Positions 1 through 9,125 of a stretch of 64,000 nucleotides of DNA are shown piece after piece; the first letter of the stretch is position 1; each line of letters opens with the position of its first letter. The notes beneath the pieces are model-generated. The model saw only the letters and a list, made by a program, of their open reading frames with translations, ran no database searches and was not told where the DNA came from. Origin of the DNA: CAMAPP01 sp046153685 (GTDB lineage Bacteria; Pseudomonadota; Alphaproteobacteria; CADEGL01); contig JBJXGH010000180.1 in NCBI GenBank assembly GCA_046153685.1, forward strand, positions 1-64,000. Direction: 5' to 3'. The position numbers were made by a program, and so were the translations under genes.

Positions 1-13
1 TGGCATACGGGGG

Positions 14-2344
14 TTGTTGTACTTGAGCGCCGTAACTCGACTACCTGTACCCAATAACGACGCTGCGGTTGAGACCAATGTGGTCTTCCCGATGGGCGAC
101 GACGATCAACTCACCCTGCGTCGGCTCTTCGCCGTATTGCGCCACCGGATCATCCTGATCGCGGGTGTGTCCTTTCTCATCACCAGCCTGGCCGCGCTAT
201 TCGTCTTCCAGATTACGCCGCGCTATCGCTCGGAAGCCCAGATCGTTGTCGAAGGCTCGAAAAAGAACGTATCCGGCGTCGATTCCCTGGTTCAGGGCCT
301 GCAGCCCGATTTTTGGACGAACGAGACCGAAGCCGCCGTGATCGGCTCGCGCGAGCTTGGCCGCAAGGTGGTCGAAAAGCTCAATCTTCAGAACAATCCA
401 GCCTTCAACCCCGAGCTGCGCAAACCGCGCACCGGGTTGTGGCAGACCCTTGTCGAGCCGCTCCGCACGTTCGTCGGCGACGTCATGGTCAACCCGCTGC
501 GCGACGCCCTCTTCGCCTCCGAACCCAGCGAGGATGGTGCCCAGGTGCCGGTCGTCAATCTCACGGCCGAGGAAAAGCGCGAACACGAACTCGATCGCCT
601 GACCAGCGCCTATCTCGGCGGCCTGAGCGTGTTGCCCCAGGACCGCTCGCGCGTCCTGACCATCACTTACACGTCGCACGACCGCGAATTCGCGGCGCTT
701 GCCGCCAATGCGAGCGCGGAGGCCTATATCCTCGATCAACTCTCGACCAAGGGCGAGGCGACCTCGCGCGCGAGCAAGTGGCTGTCCGAGCGCGTGAACG
801 AAATGCGCCGCCGGGTGATCGAATCCGAGCAACGTCTGGAGGAGTTCCGCAAGACCGCCGGAATCGTCGAAGTGGGCGGGGCGACCCTCTACCAGCAACA
901 GCTCGTCGCGATGAACGAGGAACTTGCCGGCGCGCGCAACAAGCGCGCCGAGGCCGAAGCCCGCTACGACCAGGTGCAGGCTATCATGAACGCGGGAGGC
1001 AACCCGACCTCGGTCGCCGCCGTGCTCGACAACCGGGTCATTCAGGGCCTGCGAGACCAGGAAGCCACGCTCGAGCGCAAGGTCCAGGACCTGACGCAGC
1101 AATTCCTGCCCTCCCACCCCAAGCTCCGCCAGGCCCAGACCGAAATGCAGGGCCTGCAGTCGAAGATCGCCGCCGAGGTGGAGCGCATCACCGCCAATCT
1201 CGGCAACGAACTGAAGCTCTCGCGCACGCGCGAGCAGAACGTGATCAAGGAAGCCAAGCGTCTTGAGGAGTTGTTCACCCAGCAACGCGAGGCCGAGGTT
1301 TCCCTGCGCTCGCTCGAGAGCGAGGCGCGCGCGAACAAGCAACTCTACGAAACGCTGCTCACCCGCTTCAAGGAAACCAATGTGCAGCGCGACGAAGTCG
1401 TGCAGCAGGCCGATGCCCGCATCATCTCGCGCGCAACGGTCACGAGCTATCCTTTCTATCCCCAGCGCAGCCTCATGATCGCCGCGGCCTTCATAGTGTC
1501 GCTGGTCATCGGCATCGGCATCGCGCTGATCATTGAGTACCTCGACTCGGGATTCCGCAGCCTGAACCAGATCGAGGCCATGACCGGCCAGCCCACGATC
1601 GGCCTGGTTCCAGCCTTGGCAGACCTGCAGAAGCAGGGCAAGCGCGCACACGAAATCGCGGTCGAGCGACCCAATTCCGCGTTCGGCGAGGCCATTCGCA
1701 CCTTGCGCACCGCGCTGTTGCTGAGCCGCGTGGACAGTCCGCCGAAAACCGTTCTGCTGACGTCCTCCGTGCCCGGCGAAGGCAAGACCTCGACCGCGCT
1801 GTCGCTCGCCGTCATGGCCGCGCGCTCGGCCCAGAAGGCGATCATCGTCGATTGCGATTTGCGCCACTCGACGCTGCACACCTATCTCGATCACCCCAAT
1901 CACTTGGGTCTCGGCGATTATCTGGCCGGCTTGGCCACGCTCGAAGACGTGATCGAAATCGACCCGCGCTCGGGCGTGCATTTCATCACCGGCGGCAACC
2001 GCGCGCCGAACCCGACCGATCTGCTCGGCTCGCAGGAAATGCGCAAGCTTCTGAAGCAGCTTTCGCAGATCTACGATCTGGTCGTCCTCGACACGCCGCC
2101 CTTGCTCGCGGTTTCCGACGCGCTTGTGCTTGTGCGCCACGTCGATAAATCGATCTATCTCGTGCGTTGGGAAAAGACGCGCCGCGAAGCGGTCATGTCC
2201 GGCCTTAAGCTGCTGATCGAATCGGGGGCGAACCTGGCCGGAGTCCTGTTGACCCAGGTCGACATGCGCAAGCACGCCCAGTACGATTACGCCGATTCGG
2301 GTTATTACTACTACGGCAACTACAAAAACTATTACACCGAGTAG
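14..2344 (+). CDS. Wzz/GumC-type polysaccharide co-polymerase fused to BY-type tyrosine autokinase
   Basis: Inner-membrane protein that controls chain length and export of an exopolysaccharide. The Wzz domain is framed by two membrane helices (about residues 43-66 and 486-508, counted from the TTG at 14) with a long coiled-coil periplasmic region between them. A cytoplasmic P-loop kinase follows: Walker A PGEGKTS near 587, Walker A' VDCDLRH near 613, Walker B LVVLDTPP near 690. The C-terminus ends in a tyrosine cluster (about 758-774), the usual autophosphorylation tail. At 776 aa it has normal length for the fused Wzc/GumC architecture. The reading frame is open to the left edge, so the true start may lie outside the window; the first ATG in frame is at 92. 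It is the first gene of the polysaccharide locus seen here. Family assignment is firm; the polymer is unknown. Confidence 0.93.
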   Translation: MLYLSAVTRLPVPNNDAAVETNVVFPMGDDDQLTLRRLFAVLRHRIILIAGVSFLITSLAALFVFQITPRYRSEAQIVVEGSKKNVSGVDSLVQGLQPDFWTNETEAAVIGSRELGRKVVEKLNLQNNPAFNPELRKPRTGLWQTLVEPLRTFVGDVMVNPLRDALFASEPSEDGAQVPVVNLTAEEKREHELDRLTSAYLGGLSVLPQDRSRVLTITYTSHDREFAALAANASAEAYILDQLSTKGEATSRASKWLSERVNEMRRRVIESEQRLEEFRKTAGIVEVGGATLYQQQLVAMNEELAGARNKRAEAEARYDQVQAIMNAGGNPTSVAAVLDNRVIQGLRDQEATLERKVQDLTQQFLPSHPKLRQAQTEMQGLQSKIAAEVERITANLGNELKLSRTREQNVIKEAKRLEELFTQQREAEVSLRSLESEARANKQLYETLLTRFKETNVQRDEVVQQADARIISRATVTSYPFYPQRSLMIAAAFIVSLVIGIGIALIIEYLDSGFRSLNQIEAMTGQPTIGLVPALADLQKQGKRAHEIAVERPNSAFGEAIRTLRTALLLSRVDSPPKTVLLTSSVPGEGKTSTALSLAVMAARSAQKAIIVDCDLRHSTLHTYLDHPNHLGLGDYLAGLATLEDVIEIDPRSGVHFITGGNRAPNPTDLLGSQEMRKLLKQLSQIYDLVVLDTPPLLAVSDALVLVRHVDKSIYLVRWEKTRREAVMSGLKLLIESGANLAGVLLTQVDMRKHAQYDYADSGYYYYGNYKNYYTE

Positions 2345-2356
2345 GTCCTCCCCGCC

Positions 2357-3043
2357 GTGCTTCGACGCCTCGGCCCGGTCCTGATCGCAGCGGTCGGCGG
2401 CATCGCGCTCGTCTGGTTGTCCGTACCGCGCCTTGCGGCACAGATCCATTCCGCTCCTCACGATCAAATTCTTCGCGATCTGCAGACGGCGCGCCCCGAC
2501 GCGCCGGTATCGGGCGAGGCGGTGCGCGATGCCCTCAAGGGCAAGCTGGCGGCGCTCGCCTGGCTGGACGATCCGCGCATACGCACCGATCTGGGCGCGC
2601 TTGAGCTCTTGGGCGCCTCGACGTTCGGTTACGACACGCCCACCGGCCGCACGCTCATTGACCGCGCCATCGAGTCTCACGTTCGCGGCCTCTCTCGCGA
2701 CCCCGCCCAGCCCTACGCCTGGACGCGCCTCGCCATTGCACGTTTGGCCCGCGACGGCATGTCCCCCGAACTCAATGCGCTGCTGAAAATGGCGATCGCG
2801 ACGGCGCCGCGCGAACCACAGCTCGTGCTCGAGCGCATCGATCTGGCGTTAACGGTCTGGCAAACCCTCGACAACGGCGCGCGGGCGATGGTTTACGGCC
2901 AGATCGTGATCGCCGCGGAATACTACGAAAGGCGCTTGGCCCAAATCGCCAAGCGCCACCACGCCCTGCCGATCCTGCTCGACGCCCTGAAGGACGACGA
3001 GCGCATGACCCGGCGGGTCGGTTTCCTTTACCGCCGGGTCTAA
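2357..3043 (+). CDS. membrane-anchored helical-repeat protein of the polysaccharide locus, function unknown
   Basis: I do not recognise a named family. The 228-aa product has a GTG start 12 nt after the kinase stop, so it is probably cotranscribed with it. An N-terminal hydrophobic segment (about residues 5-26) is a signal anchor or uncleaved signal peptide. The rest is alpha-helical and Ala/Leu/Arg-rich with TPR-like spacing (for example around PYAWTRLAIARLARDG), suggesting a periplasmic scaffold. It ends 4 nt inside the 3' end of the convergent ligase gene. A role in polymer assembly is inferred from position only. Confidence 0.7.
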   Translation: MLRRLGPVLIAAVGGIALVWLSVPRLAAQIHSAPHDQILRDLQTARPDAPVSGEAVRDALKGKLAALAWLDDPRIRTDLGALELLGASTFGYDTPTGRTLIDRAIESHVRGLSRDPAQPYAWTRLAIARLARDGMSPELNALLKMAIATAPREPQLVLERIDLALTVWQTLDNGARAMVYGQIVIAAEYYERRLAQIAKRHHALPILLDALKDDERMTRRVGFLYRRV

Positions 3044-4500
3044 CTCCCGGCGTCCATCGCGATGCGGTTCTCGCCCTTGCGCCTCTTGGAGCGGAAGGAT
3101 TGGCCCACGGCCGCCCCCATGATCGCCATGTAGGTGATCGTCACGCCCGGAATTTGCAGCGAAAAATCGACGGCCGAGTGAGCGGCTACAAGCGCGGTTG
3201 CACCCAATCCGGCCGCCGGATAGGCCAGATTGCGCTGGCGTTTGAGCACACCCCTGAGACAAAGCGCCGCCAGCGACGCCAGCAACATCATGGTCAAGGC
3301 GAATGCCGGTAGGCCGGCCTCGAGGGCGAGTTCGAGATAGCTGCTATGGGCCTGCTGATAGGCGGGCGCCAGTACGCCGAAGGCGGCGTCGCGAAAGAGC
3401 TGAAAAACGCCGCGAAACGAGCCGAGTCCCGTGCCCAGCAGCGGGTGTTCGCCGATCGCCCGGGCGGTCAGCGCGAAAACCGCGTCGCGCCCGCTGCCCT
3501 CGGCGGCATAGTCCGCAAAACGAGACAGCGTGGCGCTGCCGCTGAACGAGACGAGAATTGCGCCCGCGACGAGGACGGTCAGCGCCGCGCCAATGGCGGT
3601 GCGGGAGCGGAATTGCCGACGCAGGCCGAGCATGGCGAAATAGGCGGCGACCCCGATGAAGGTTGCCAGCAGCCCACCACGCGATTGCGACAACAGCAGC
3701 GCGGTCGCGATCACGGCGAAGGCGGAGACCAGAAAAAACAACTGCGGCTTCAGATTGTCGACGAAGTGGATGATGCCGGTGCGGCTGCCAAGACCGAGAT
3801 CGAGGCTCTTCCCCACGGCGCTGTTCATCAACGCAAGGATGATCACGAGCGTCAATCCGGCATAGCTCGCATAGCTGTTGCGATTGACGAAGGTGCTGGT
3901 GAGAGATCCCCGGTATGCCCAGCGCTCGAACCACAGGATCATGTCCACATTGGCGAAGGCGAGATATAGGCCGTAGATCGCGTAGGCGAGCCCGGCGAGC
4001 GCGACCGTCCAGAACATCGTGCGCGCGCGTTCGGGCAGGCGGCAGGATTGCGCGGTCAGGAAGAACACGCCCGCGTAACAAATAAGGCGCATCGCTCCGG
4101 TGATCGTCTGCTCGGGCGAAAGGCTGACGGCGCCAGGCAAGGCTAAACCCAGCGCGTCGCCCGTCTGCTGCCAAATCGGGTGGTGCCAGCCGGGCGGCGT
4201 GCCACCCGAGGCCTGGATGAAGAACCAGACCACGAGGGCGCCGAATACGGCCGCGCCCGAGCCGATCAGGCGCCAGGGAAAGTGCGCGATGGCCGGTCGG
4301 CGCCATGCGGCCACGGCCCAGGCCACGAGCAGAAGGCCGACCGCGAGCGACAGCCCGCTCCAGGCCCAAGCGCGATTGCCGCCGAGCGGCAGGGGCGCGA
4401 GCGCGACCACGCCCGCAAGCGCCCAAAACACGGCGCGGTCCATGACGCCGTCCGTTTCGCCGTCGCCGAATTCGGCTCTTGGCCGCGCTTCAATAGGCAT
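3040..4500 (-). CDS. O-antigen ligase / Wzy-like polymerase family membrane protein
   Basis: Polytopic inner-membrane protein of the Wzy_C/O-antigen ligase family that would polymerise or ligate lipid-linked glycans at the periplasmic face. About a dozen hydrophobic helices are visible. The family's large periplasmic loop lies in the C-terminal half (ALTARAIGEHPLLGTGLGSF, then QQAHSSYLELALEAGLP), and the motif SQSRGGLLATF precedes it. The start is uncertain. The ATG at 4500 overlaps the upstream glycosyltransferase stop by 11 nt; the ATG at 4443, right before the first membrane helix, is also plausible. Ligase and polymerase cannot be separated by sequence alone. Confidence 0.85.
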   Translation of the reverse strand: MPIEARPRAEFGDGETDGVMDRAVFWALAGVVALAPLPLGGNRAWAWSGLSLAVGLLLVAWAVAAWRRPAIAHFPWRLIGSGAAVFGALVVWFFIQASGGTPPGWHHPIWQQTGDALGLALPGAVSLSPEQTITGAMRLICYAGVFFLTAQSCRLPERARTMFWTVALAGLAYAIYGLYLAFANVDMILWFERWAYRGSLTSTFVNRNSYASYAGLTLVIILALMNSAVGKSLDLGLGSRTGIIHFVDNLKPQLFFLVSAFAVIATALLLSQSRGGLLATFIGVAAYFAMLGLRRQFRSRTAIGAALTVLVAGAILVSFSGSATLSRFADYAAEGSGRDAVFALTARAIGEHPLLGTGLGSFRGVFQLFRDAAFGVLAPAYQQAHSSYLELALEAGLPAFALTMMLLASLAALCLRGVLKRQRNLAYPAAGLGATALVAAHSAVDFSLQIPGVTITYMAIMGAAVGQSFRSKRRKGENRIAMDAGS

Positions 4501-5938
4501 TGCGGTGCACGAAGCCGTAAACAATGGTCAGGATCAGAATGCGGATGTCGAAGATCAGGGACCAGTTGTCGATGTAGTAAAGGTCGTGCTCGACGCGCGC
4601 GCGCATCTTTTCCGGCGTGTCGGTCTCGCCGCGCAGGCCATTGACCTGCGCCCAGCCCGTGATGCCGGGCTTCACGCGATGGCGACTCAAATAGTCGTCG
4701 ATGACGGCGGCGTATTTCACATTGTGGGCGACCGCGTGCGGCCGTGGCCCGACCAGCGACATGTCACCCTTGAGGACGTTCAGAAGCTGGGGCAGCTCGT
4801 CGAGGCTGGTGCGGCGCATGAAGGCGCCGACGCGCGTGATGCGTGGATCGTCGCGGGTCGCTTGCGGAATTTCGGCATCGCTTGAGGCCTGCTCGCGCAT
4901 GGTGCGGAACTTATATACCGTGATCACGTTGTTGTTGAAGCCGTAGCGGCGTTGGCGAAACAGTATGGAGCCGCTGCCGCTCAATTTCACCGCAACGGCC
5001 GCGGCCGCCATGACCGGCAGCAGAACCAGCAGAAGCAGCGCCGCGAGCATCCGGTCCTCGATCGCCTTGAGCACGATGCCCCATCCCGACAAGGGCCGCT
5101 CGTGGAGATTCAGGACCGGAAGGCCCGCCAGCGTGCCGAAGCCGCGCGAGGGCAGGCGCGGCAGGCCCATGGCATCGGGGCTGAGGCGGACATTTCCCGG
5201 CAGGGTCCGCAGGCGCTTTAGCGCGTTCAGGAGTTCGTCCTCGTTGCGCCACGCCATGGCGAGCACCGCCTCATCGATCCGCTCGCGCTGCGATAGCGCA
5301 ATGAGATCGTCGAGCGAACCGCGGACAGCGAAATGGCCTGCCGTGCTGTCGAGGCGCGCGCGGTCATCGTCGAATAGGCCGATCACGCGAAATCGCGTGC
5401 CCATCCGCGCGAAATGGGCCTCGAGCCGTTCGGCCGCAGGGCCGCCGCCGACGATGGCGATCCGGGTGGACAGGCTGCCGTCGCGCTCCCACCGCAAGAT
5501 TCGCAGCTCGAGCGCCAGGCGCGCACCAAGAAAGCCGGCATAGCTGAGCGCGAACCACAACACCACCCAGACGCGCGAGAATAGGTCCGAGGTACGCGCG
5601 AAATAGGCGAAGACGATGAGTGAGGCCATGACCCCGAACCAGGCAACCGTCAGCCGTCCGATCGCACCGCTCGGCCGGCGCGCGGACATGGGTAAATACA
5701 GCCTCGCGACATGAAAGAAATTGGCGGTCAGCAAGGCCCCGAGCGCCAGCGCGGCCAAATAGACCTCCGGGAGGGCAAAAGTCTCGTGGCGCAGGAAATA
5801 GCCCGCGACGCCCGCCGCCGCCACGATCAGCGCATCGCACGCCCGAAGCGTGCCCGCGACAATCGTCAGCCTGTCGGTGGCCGAGGGCATATTTCCCCCG
5901 GCTCGCGGGGTCACCGTGTTTGTTGTGGTGCCGTCCAT
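4490..5938 (-). CDS. polyprenyl-phosphate sugar-1-phosphate transferase (WcaJ/ExoY/PssY-like)
   Basis: Initiating enzyme of repeat-unit synthesis, moving a sugar-1-phosphate from a UDP-sugar onto undecaprenyl phosphate. The N-terminal half has four to five membrane helices followed by a CoA-binding-like soluble region (AIVGGGPAAERLEAHF). The C-terminal half carries the bacterial sugar transferase signature: YKFRTM, SLDELPQLLNVLKGDMSLVG, PRPHAV and PGITGWAQVNGLRGET. Length (482 aa from the ATG at 5938) is normal for the two-part family; an in-frame TTG at 5950 is less likely. The sugar is probably glucose or galactose by family, not provable here. Confidence 0.93.
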   Translation of the reverse strand: MDGTTTNTVTPRAGGNMPSATDRLTIVAGTLRACDALIVAAAGVAGYFLRHETFALPEVYLAALALGALLTANFFHVARLYLPMSARRPSGAIGRLTVAWFGVMASLIVFAYFARTSDLFSRVWVVLWFALSYAGFLGARLALELRILRWERDGSLSTRIAIVGGGPAAERLEAHFARMGTRFRVIGLFDDDRARLDSTAGHFAVRGSLDDLIALSQRERIDEAVLAMAWRNEDELLNALKRLRTLPGNVRLSPDAMGLPRLPSRGFGTLAGLPVLNLHERPLSGWGIVLKAIEDRMLAALLLLVLLPVMAAAAVAVKLSGSGSILFRQRRYGFNNNVITVYKFRTMREQASSDAEIPQATRDDPRITRVGAFMRRTSLDELPQLLNVLKGDMSLVGPRPHAVAHNVKYAAVIDDYLSRHRVKPGITGWAQVNGLRGETDTPEKMRARVEHDLYYIDNWSLIFDIRILILTIVYGFVHRNAY

Positions 5939-6028
5939 CACCCGTCCCAAGTGCGCTCGCCGACCCTAGCACGACGCAGGATTCGTGCCACGCGGCGATC
6001 TCCACCGGGGTCGGGGCGGCAACCGTGC

Positions 6029-6799
6029 CTAGGGTCGATGGAGCCACCAATGGCGCTCGTTGATCGAATAGACGGGCTTGTAGTGGCGGATGCGTTCCAT
6101 GGGTACGACCGAGGGGATTTGATTGTCCAGTATCAGCGTCTGCTCACCGTGAAAAATCATCAGGACGGCGTGCAGGATGCGTAGATTGGTGTCCTGCAGC
6201 ACGACTAGGCGCATCGCGTCGTTGTCCAGGCCCAGTAAACGCAGCGAGATGAACTTAAGGATCGCGTAATCCTCGCAATCGCCGTTGCGGTCGAGCATCT
6301 CCTTCGGCGATGTCCAATAATCCTCCATCCCCCAATTCACGCTGTCGAGGATATAGGGGTGCTGATTGGCAAAACGATTGACCGCGTCGATCTGACTGCG
6401 CCGGTCGAGCCTGGCGGTGGCCTCGAGGAAATTTTTCCAAAGACGCAAGCGGCAGCGCTCCAGGGCGCTGGGCGTGCACGGCACTTCCAATTGCAACTTC
6501 TCCTCGGCATGGCGTTCGAGCGCGCCGAGCCATTTTTGAAACGGCTTCAAATTGTCCGAGCGGGTTTCGCGCGTGCCGAACAGCGCCGGCGTCGGCTCGG
6601 CGGCGGCGCCCGTGCCCGGCAAGCAGTACGGGCCCGCGAGAACAAGCACGCCGGCCAGAATGCGCGCGGAGAAAACCGTGCGGGCGCGGCGCATGCCATT
6701 CGATCGGGCATGCCGCGCCCAAGTCGATATTGCCGTCCGGATGGGCATTGTGGTCATCGCGTCGCGATCCTTGCCCGCGATTGGGACCCAGCCGGCCAT
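6029..6799 (-). CDS. BTLCP-type transglutaminase-like cysteine protease (LapG-like), periplasmic
   Basis: Bacterial transglutaminase-like cysteine proteinase family (DUF920), the family of LapG, which cleaves biofilm adhesins in the periplasm. A signal-peptide-like hydrophobic stretch (FSARILAGVLVLAGPYCLPG) is followed by the catalytic region: nucleophile Cys in NGDCEDYAILKF, His in ILHAVLMIF, and Asp in LILDNQIPSVVP. The acidic stretch GMEDYWTSPKEMLDRNGDCE fits the family's calcium-binding area. At 256 aa it has family length. ATG starts at 6799 and 6757 are both possible. It is divergent from the gene at 6906 across a 106-bp gap. The substrate is unknown; no RTX-type adhesin lies in the window. 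Confidence 0.87.
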   Translation of the reverse strand: MAGWVPIAGKDRDAMTTMPIRTAISTWARHARSNGMRRARTVFSARILAGVLVLAGPYCLPGTGAAAEPTPALFGTRETRSDNLKPFQKWLGALERHAEEKLQLEVPCTPSALERCRLRLWKNFLEATARLDRRSQIDAVNRFANQHPYILDSVNWGMEDYWTSPKEMLDRNGDCEDYAILKFISLRLLGLDNDAMRLVVLQDTNLRILHAVLMIFHGEQTLILDNQIPSVVPMERIRHYKPVYSINERHWWLHRP

Positions 6800-6905
6800 T
6801 ATCCCTTCCAGGCCTTAAGCCTAGCTGAATCGATTGCGTTAAGCGGCGATTAACCATGGCCGCGTTAGAAGTCGCTCAGGCCCAATTTTGCGGCGAATCC
6901 TAGGC

Positions 6906-8996
6906 ATGACCGGCACACAAATTACTCCCGGCCGCGGACGTCTGCTCGCGACCGTTCTATTGCTTGGCGGCGTCGTCGCCATTGCCTTGGTGCTCGTCTT
7001 CCAGTTCGTAGAAGGCGAACGCGCGCGCGAACGGCGCGGCTGGCAGACGCGTCTTGGAATTGTCGCCGATAGCCGGGTGGCCGCGGTGGCGCGCTGGGTC
7101 GAGGCGCAATACTCCGAACTGAACGGTCTTGCCGCCAATCCGGCCTTGCAAATCTACATGACCGAGTTGGCCGAGGCGCGCGGCGATCGCAAGCGCGTGA
7201 CCGATGCCGCCGCCCAAGCCGCCTATCTTGAAATCCTCCTGACCGTGACTGGCGCGCGCGCCGGCTTCGCACCGCCGTCGACGCCCACGATGGCAGGCAT
7301 TCCGTCGCTTCCCGTGGTGGCCGGTTTGGCGCTGCTCGACCGCGACAGAAACATCGTGGCGACAACCGCCGCCATGCCGCCGCTCGACGGCGCCCTCGCG
7401 GCGTTCCTCGAGGAAAGCGTGGTGGTCGAGCGCGCCCTATTGGATATGGACCGGGGTGCCTCGGGCCGCCCGCGCCTCGGCTTCCTCGTGCCGGTATTCG
7501 CGGTTCAAGGCGCCAACAAGCCCGCCGATCGAATCGGCTACGTGCTTGGCCTGAAGGAGGCGGACGACACGCTGTTCAGCCTGCTCGCCCAGCCCGGCTC
7601 GATCGAGCGGTCGCTCGAGGCCGTGCTCGTGCGTCGGCGCGGTGCTGTGATCGAGTTCCTCTCGCCCCTCGCGGACGGATCGGCGCCCCTTGCGCGTTCA
7701 ATCGCCCACGACACTCCCGATTTGGTCGAGGCCTACGCCATCCCCAATCCAGGCGGGTTCACTCTCGGCCGCGATTATCGGGATTTCGAAGTATTGGCGA
7801 CCTCGCGCGCGGTGCCGTCCACGCCCTGGACGCTGGTGCAAAAGATCGACCGCGCCGAGGCGCTGGCCAATAGCGATAACCGCTTGCGGCGCATGCTAGT
7901 CCTTCTGCTTGTCGGCGTCGCGGCGGTGGCCGCGGGCCTGATCGCTGCTTGGCGTCACGGCGCCTCGCGCCGGGCAGAGGATGCCATGGCGCGTTTTCGC
8001 GACGTGGCGGGGCGTTTGGAGCGGCAGGGCAAGTTCCTGAACCTTGTCACCGACAGCGCGCCGAGTGTCATTTTCGTCTCCGATCGCGCCGGCAAGTACC
8101 GCTTCGCCAATCGCCGCGCGGCCGAGCTAGCCGGCATGGCGCCGGCCGACATGATCGGCAAGACCCTGTCCGCGGTCATCGGCGCCGACAGGGCGCGGCG
8201 TTACGAACTGCTCAGCGAGCAGGCTTGGGCCGCGCACGAGACCGCGACGGCCATCGACCGGGTCGATCTCGGCGGCGGCGTGCGGGTGCTCCAATCCTCC
8301 CATGTGCCGCTCGCCGAAAGCGAGGAAGGGCCGGGCGGAGTTCTGGTCGTCGAGGAAGACGTGACCGATGTCGTCACCGAACGCGAGCGGCGCGAACGCA
8401 CCTTGCGCCATTTGGTGCAAAGCCTGCTTTCGGTCGTGGACCGGCGCGACCCCTATGCGGCGAACCATTCCCAGCGCGTGGGTCGGCTCGCGCGTGCCAT
8501 CGCCGACGAAATGGAGTTGCCGCTCGCCGAACGCGAGGCGGCCGAATACGCCGGCAATCTCCTCAATCTTGGCAAAATCCTGGTGTCCGAGGACGTGCTC
8601 ACGCGTTCGGGGCCGCTCGATGAAGCCGAGCGCCGGCAGATCCGCGATAGCGTGCAGGCGGGGGCGGATTTCGTCGCCGATGTCGAGTTCGACGGCCCCG
8701 TGGCTGAAACCATCCGCCAATCGGGCGAGCGCTGGGACGGCACGGGCGGCCCTCGCGGCCTTGCAGGCGACCAAATTCTTACCACCGCCCGCGTCGTCGC
8801 GGCCGCCAATGCCTTTGTCGCCATGGTCAGCGCGCGCGCTCACCGCCCCGGCCTCGGCGTCGACGCGGCGCTTGCCACGTTGTTCGGCGAAATCGGTCGG
8901 GCCTATGATCGTCCGGTGGTTGCGGCGCTTTCGAATTACCTCGACAACCGCGGCGGCCGCGCCGCCTTCGATTCCGCCCGCCCGCCCGCGCCCTGA
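6906..8996 (+). CDS. membrane sensor with PAS and degenerate HD-GYP domain
   Basis: About 696 aa from the ATG at 6906 (an in-frame TTG at 6888 is less likely). An N-terminal helix (LLATVLLLGGVVAIALVLVF) and a second helix near residue 337 (MLVLLLVGVAAVAAGLIAAW) enclose a periplasmic sensor region, possibly Cache-like. A PAS domain follows (SAPSVIFVSDRAGKYRFANR), then an HD-GYP-type domain from about residue 500. That domain is degenerate. The HD dyad of LLHDIGK is replaced in NLLNLGK, HHE is replaced in QSGERWDG, and GYP reads GGP. c-di-GMP phosphodiesterase activity is therefore unlikely; a binding or scaffold role is inferred. It is divergent from the BTLCP protease gene. Confidence 0.85.
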   Translation: MTGTQITPGRGRLLATVLLLGGVVAIALVLVFQFVEGERARERRGWQTRLGIVADSRVAAVARWVEAQYSELNGLAANPALQIYMTELAEARGDRKRVTDAAAQAAYLEILLTVTGARAGFAPPSTPTMAGIPSLPVVAGLALLDRDRNIVATTAAMPPLDGALAAFLEESVVVERALLDMDRGASGRPRLGFLVPVFAVQGANKPADRIGYVLGLKEADDTLFSLLAQPGSIERSLEAVLVRRRGAVIEFLSPLADGSAPLARSIAHDTPDLVEAYAIPNPGGFTLGRDYRDFEVLATSRAVPSTPWTLVQKIDRAEALANSDNRLRRMLVLLLVGVAAVAAGLIAAWRHGASRRAEDAMARFRDVAGRLERQGKFLNLVTDSAPSVIFVSDRAGKYRFANRRAAELAGMAPADMIGKTLSAVIGADRARRYELLSEQAWAAHETATAIDRVDLGGGVRVLQSSHVPLAESEEGPGGVLVVEEDVTDVVTERERRERTLRHLVQSLLSVVDRRDPYAANHSQRVGRLARAIADEMELPLAEREAAEYAGNLLNLGKILVSEDVLTRSGPLDEAERRQIRDSVQAGADFVADVEFDGPVAETIRQSGERWDGTGGPRGLAGDQILTTARVVAAANAFVAMVSARAHRPGLGVDAALATLFGEIGRAYDRPVVAALSNYLDNRGGRAAFDSARPPAP

Positions 8997-9125
8997 GTTT
9001 TCCGCCCGGACTTCCCCCGCCCTGGGCGCGCCAGACCCGCCCGGCCCCGCCAACGGAGCCAACCGGCGCCATATTCGGCTTGCCGGCGGCGCGCGCGTGC
9101 TAAAATCCCGGCGCGAGGCTTATCC

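Noticed and set aside
197..2680. 827-codon open frame opposite the co-polymerase gene
   Set aside because: Arg/Ala/Gly/Asp-rich shadow of a GC-rich gene with no domain resemblance; the plus-strand product has all motifs of a Wzz/BY-kinase.
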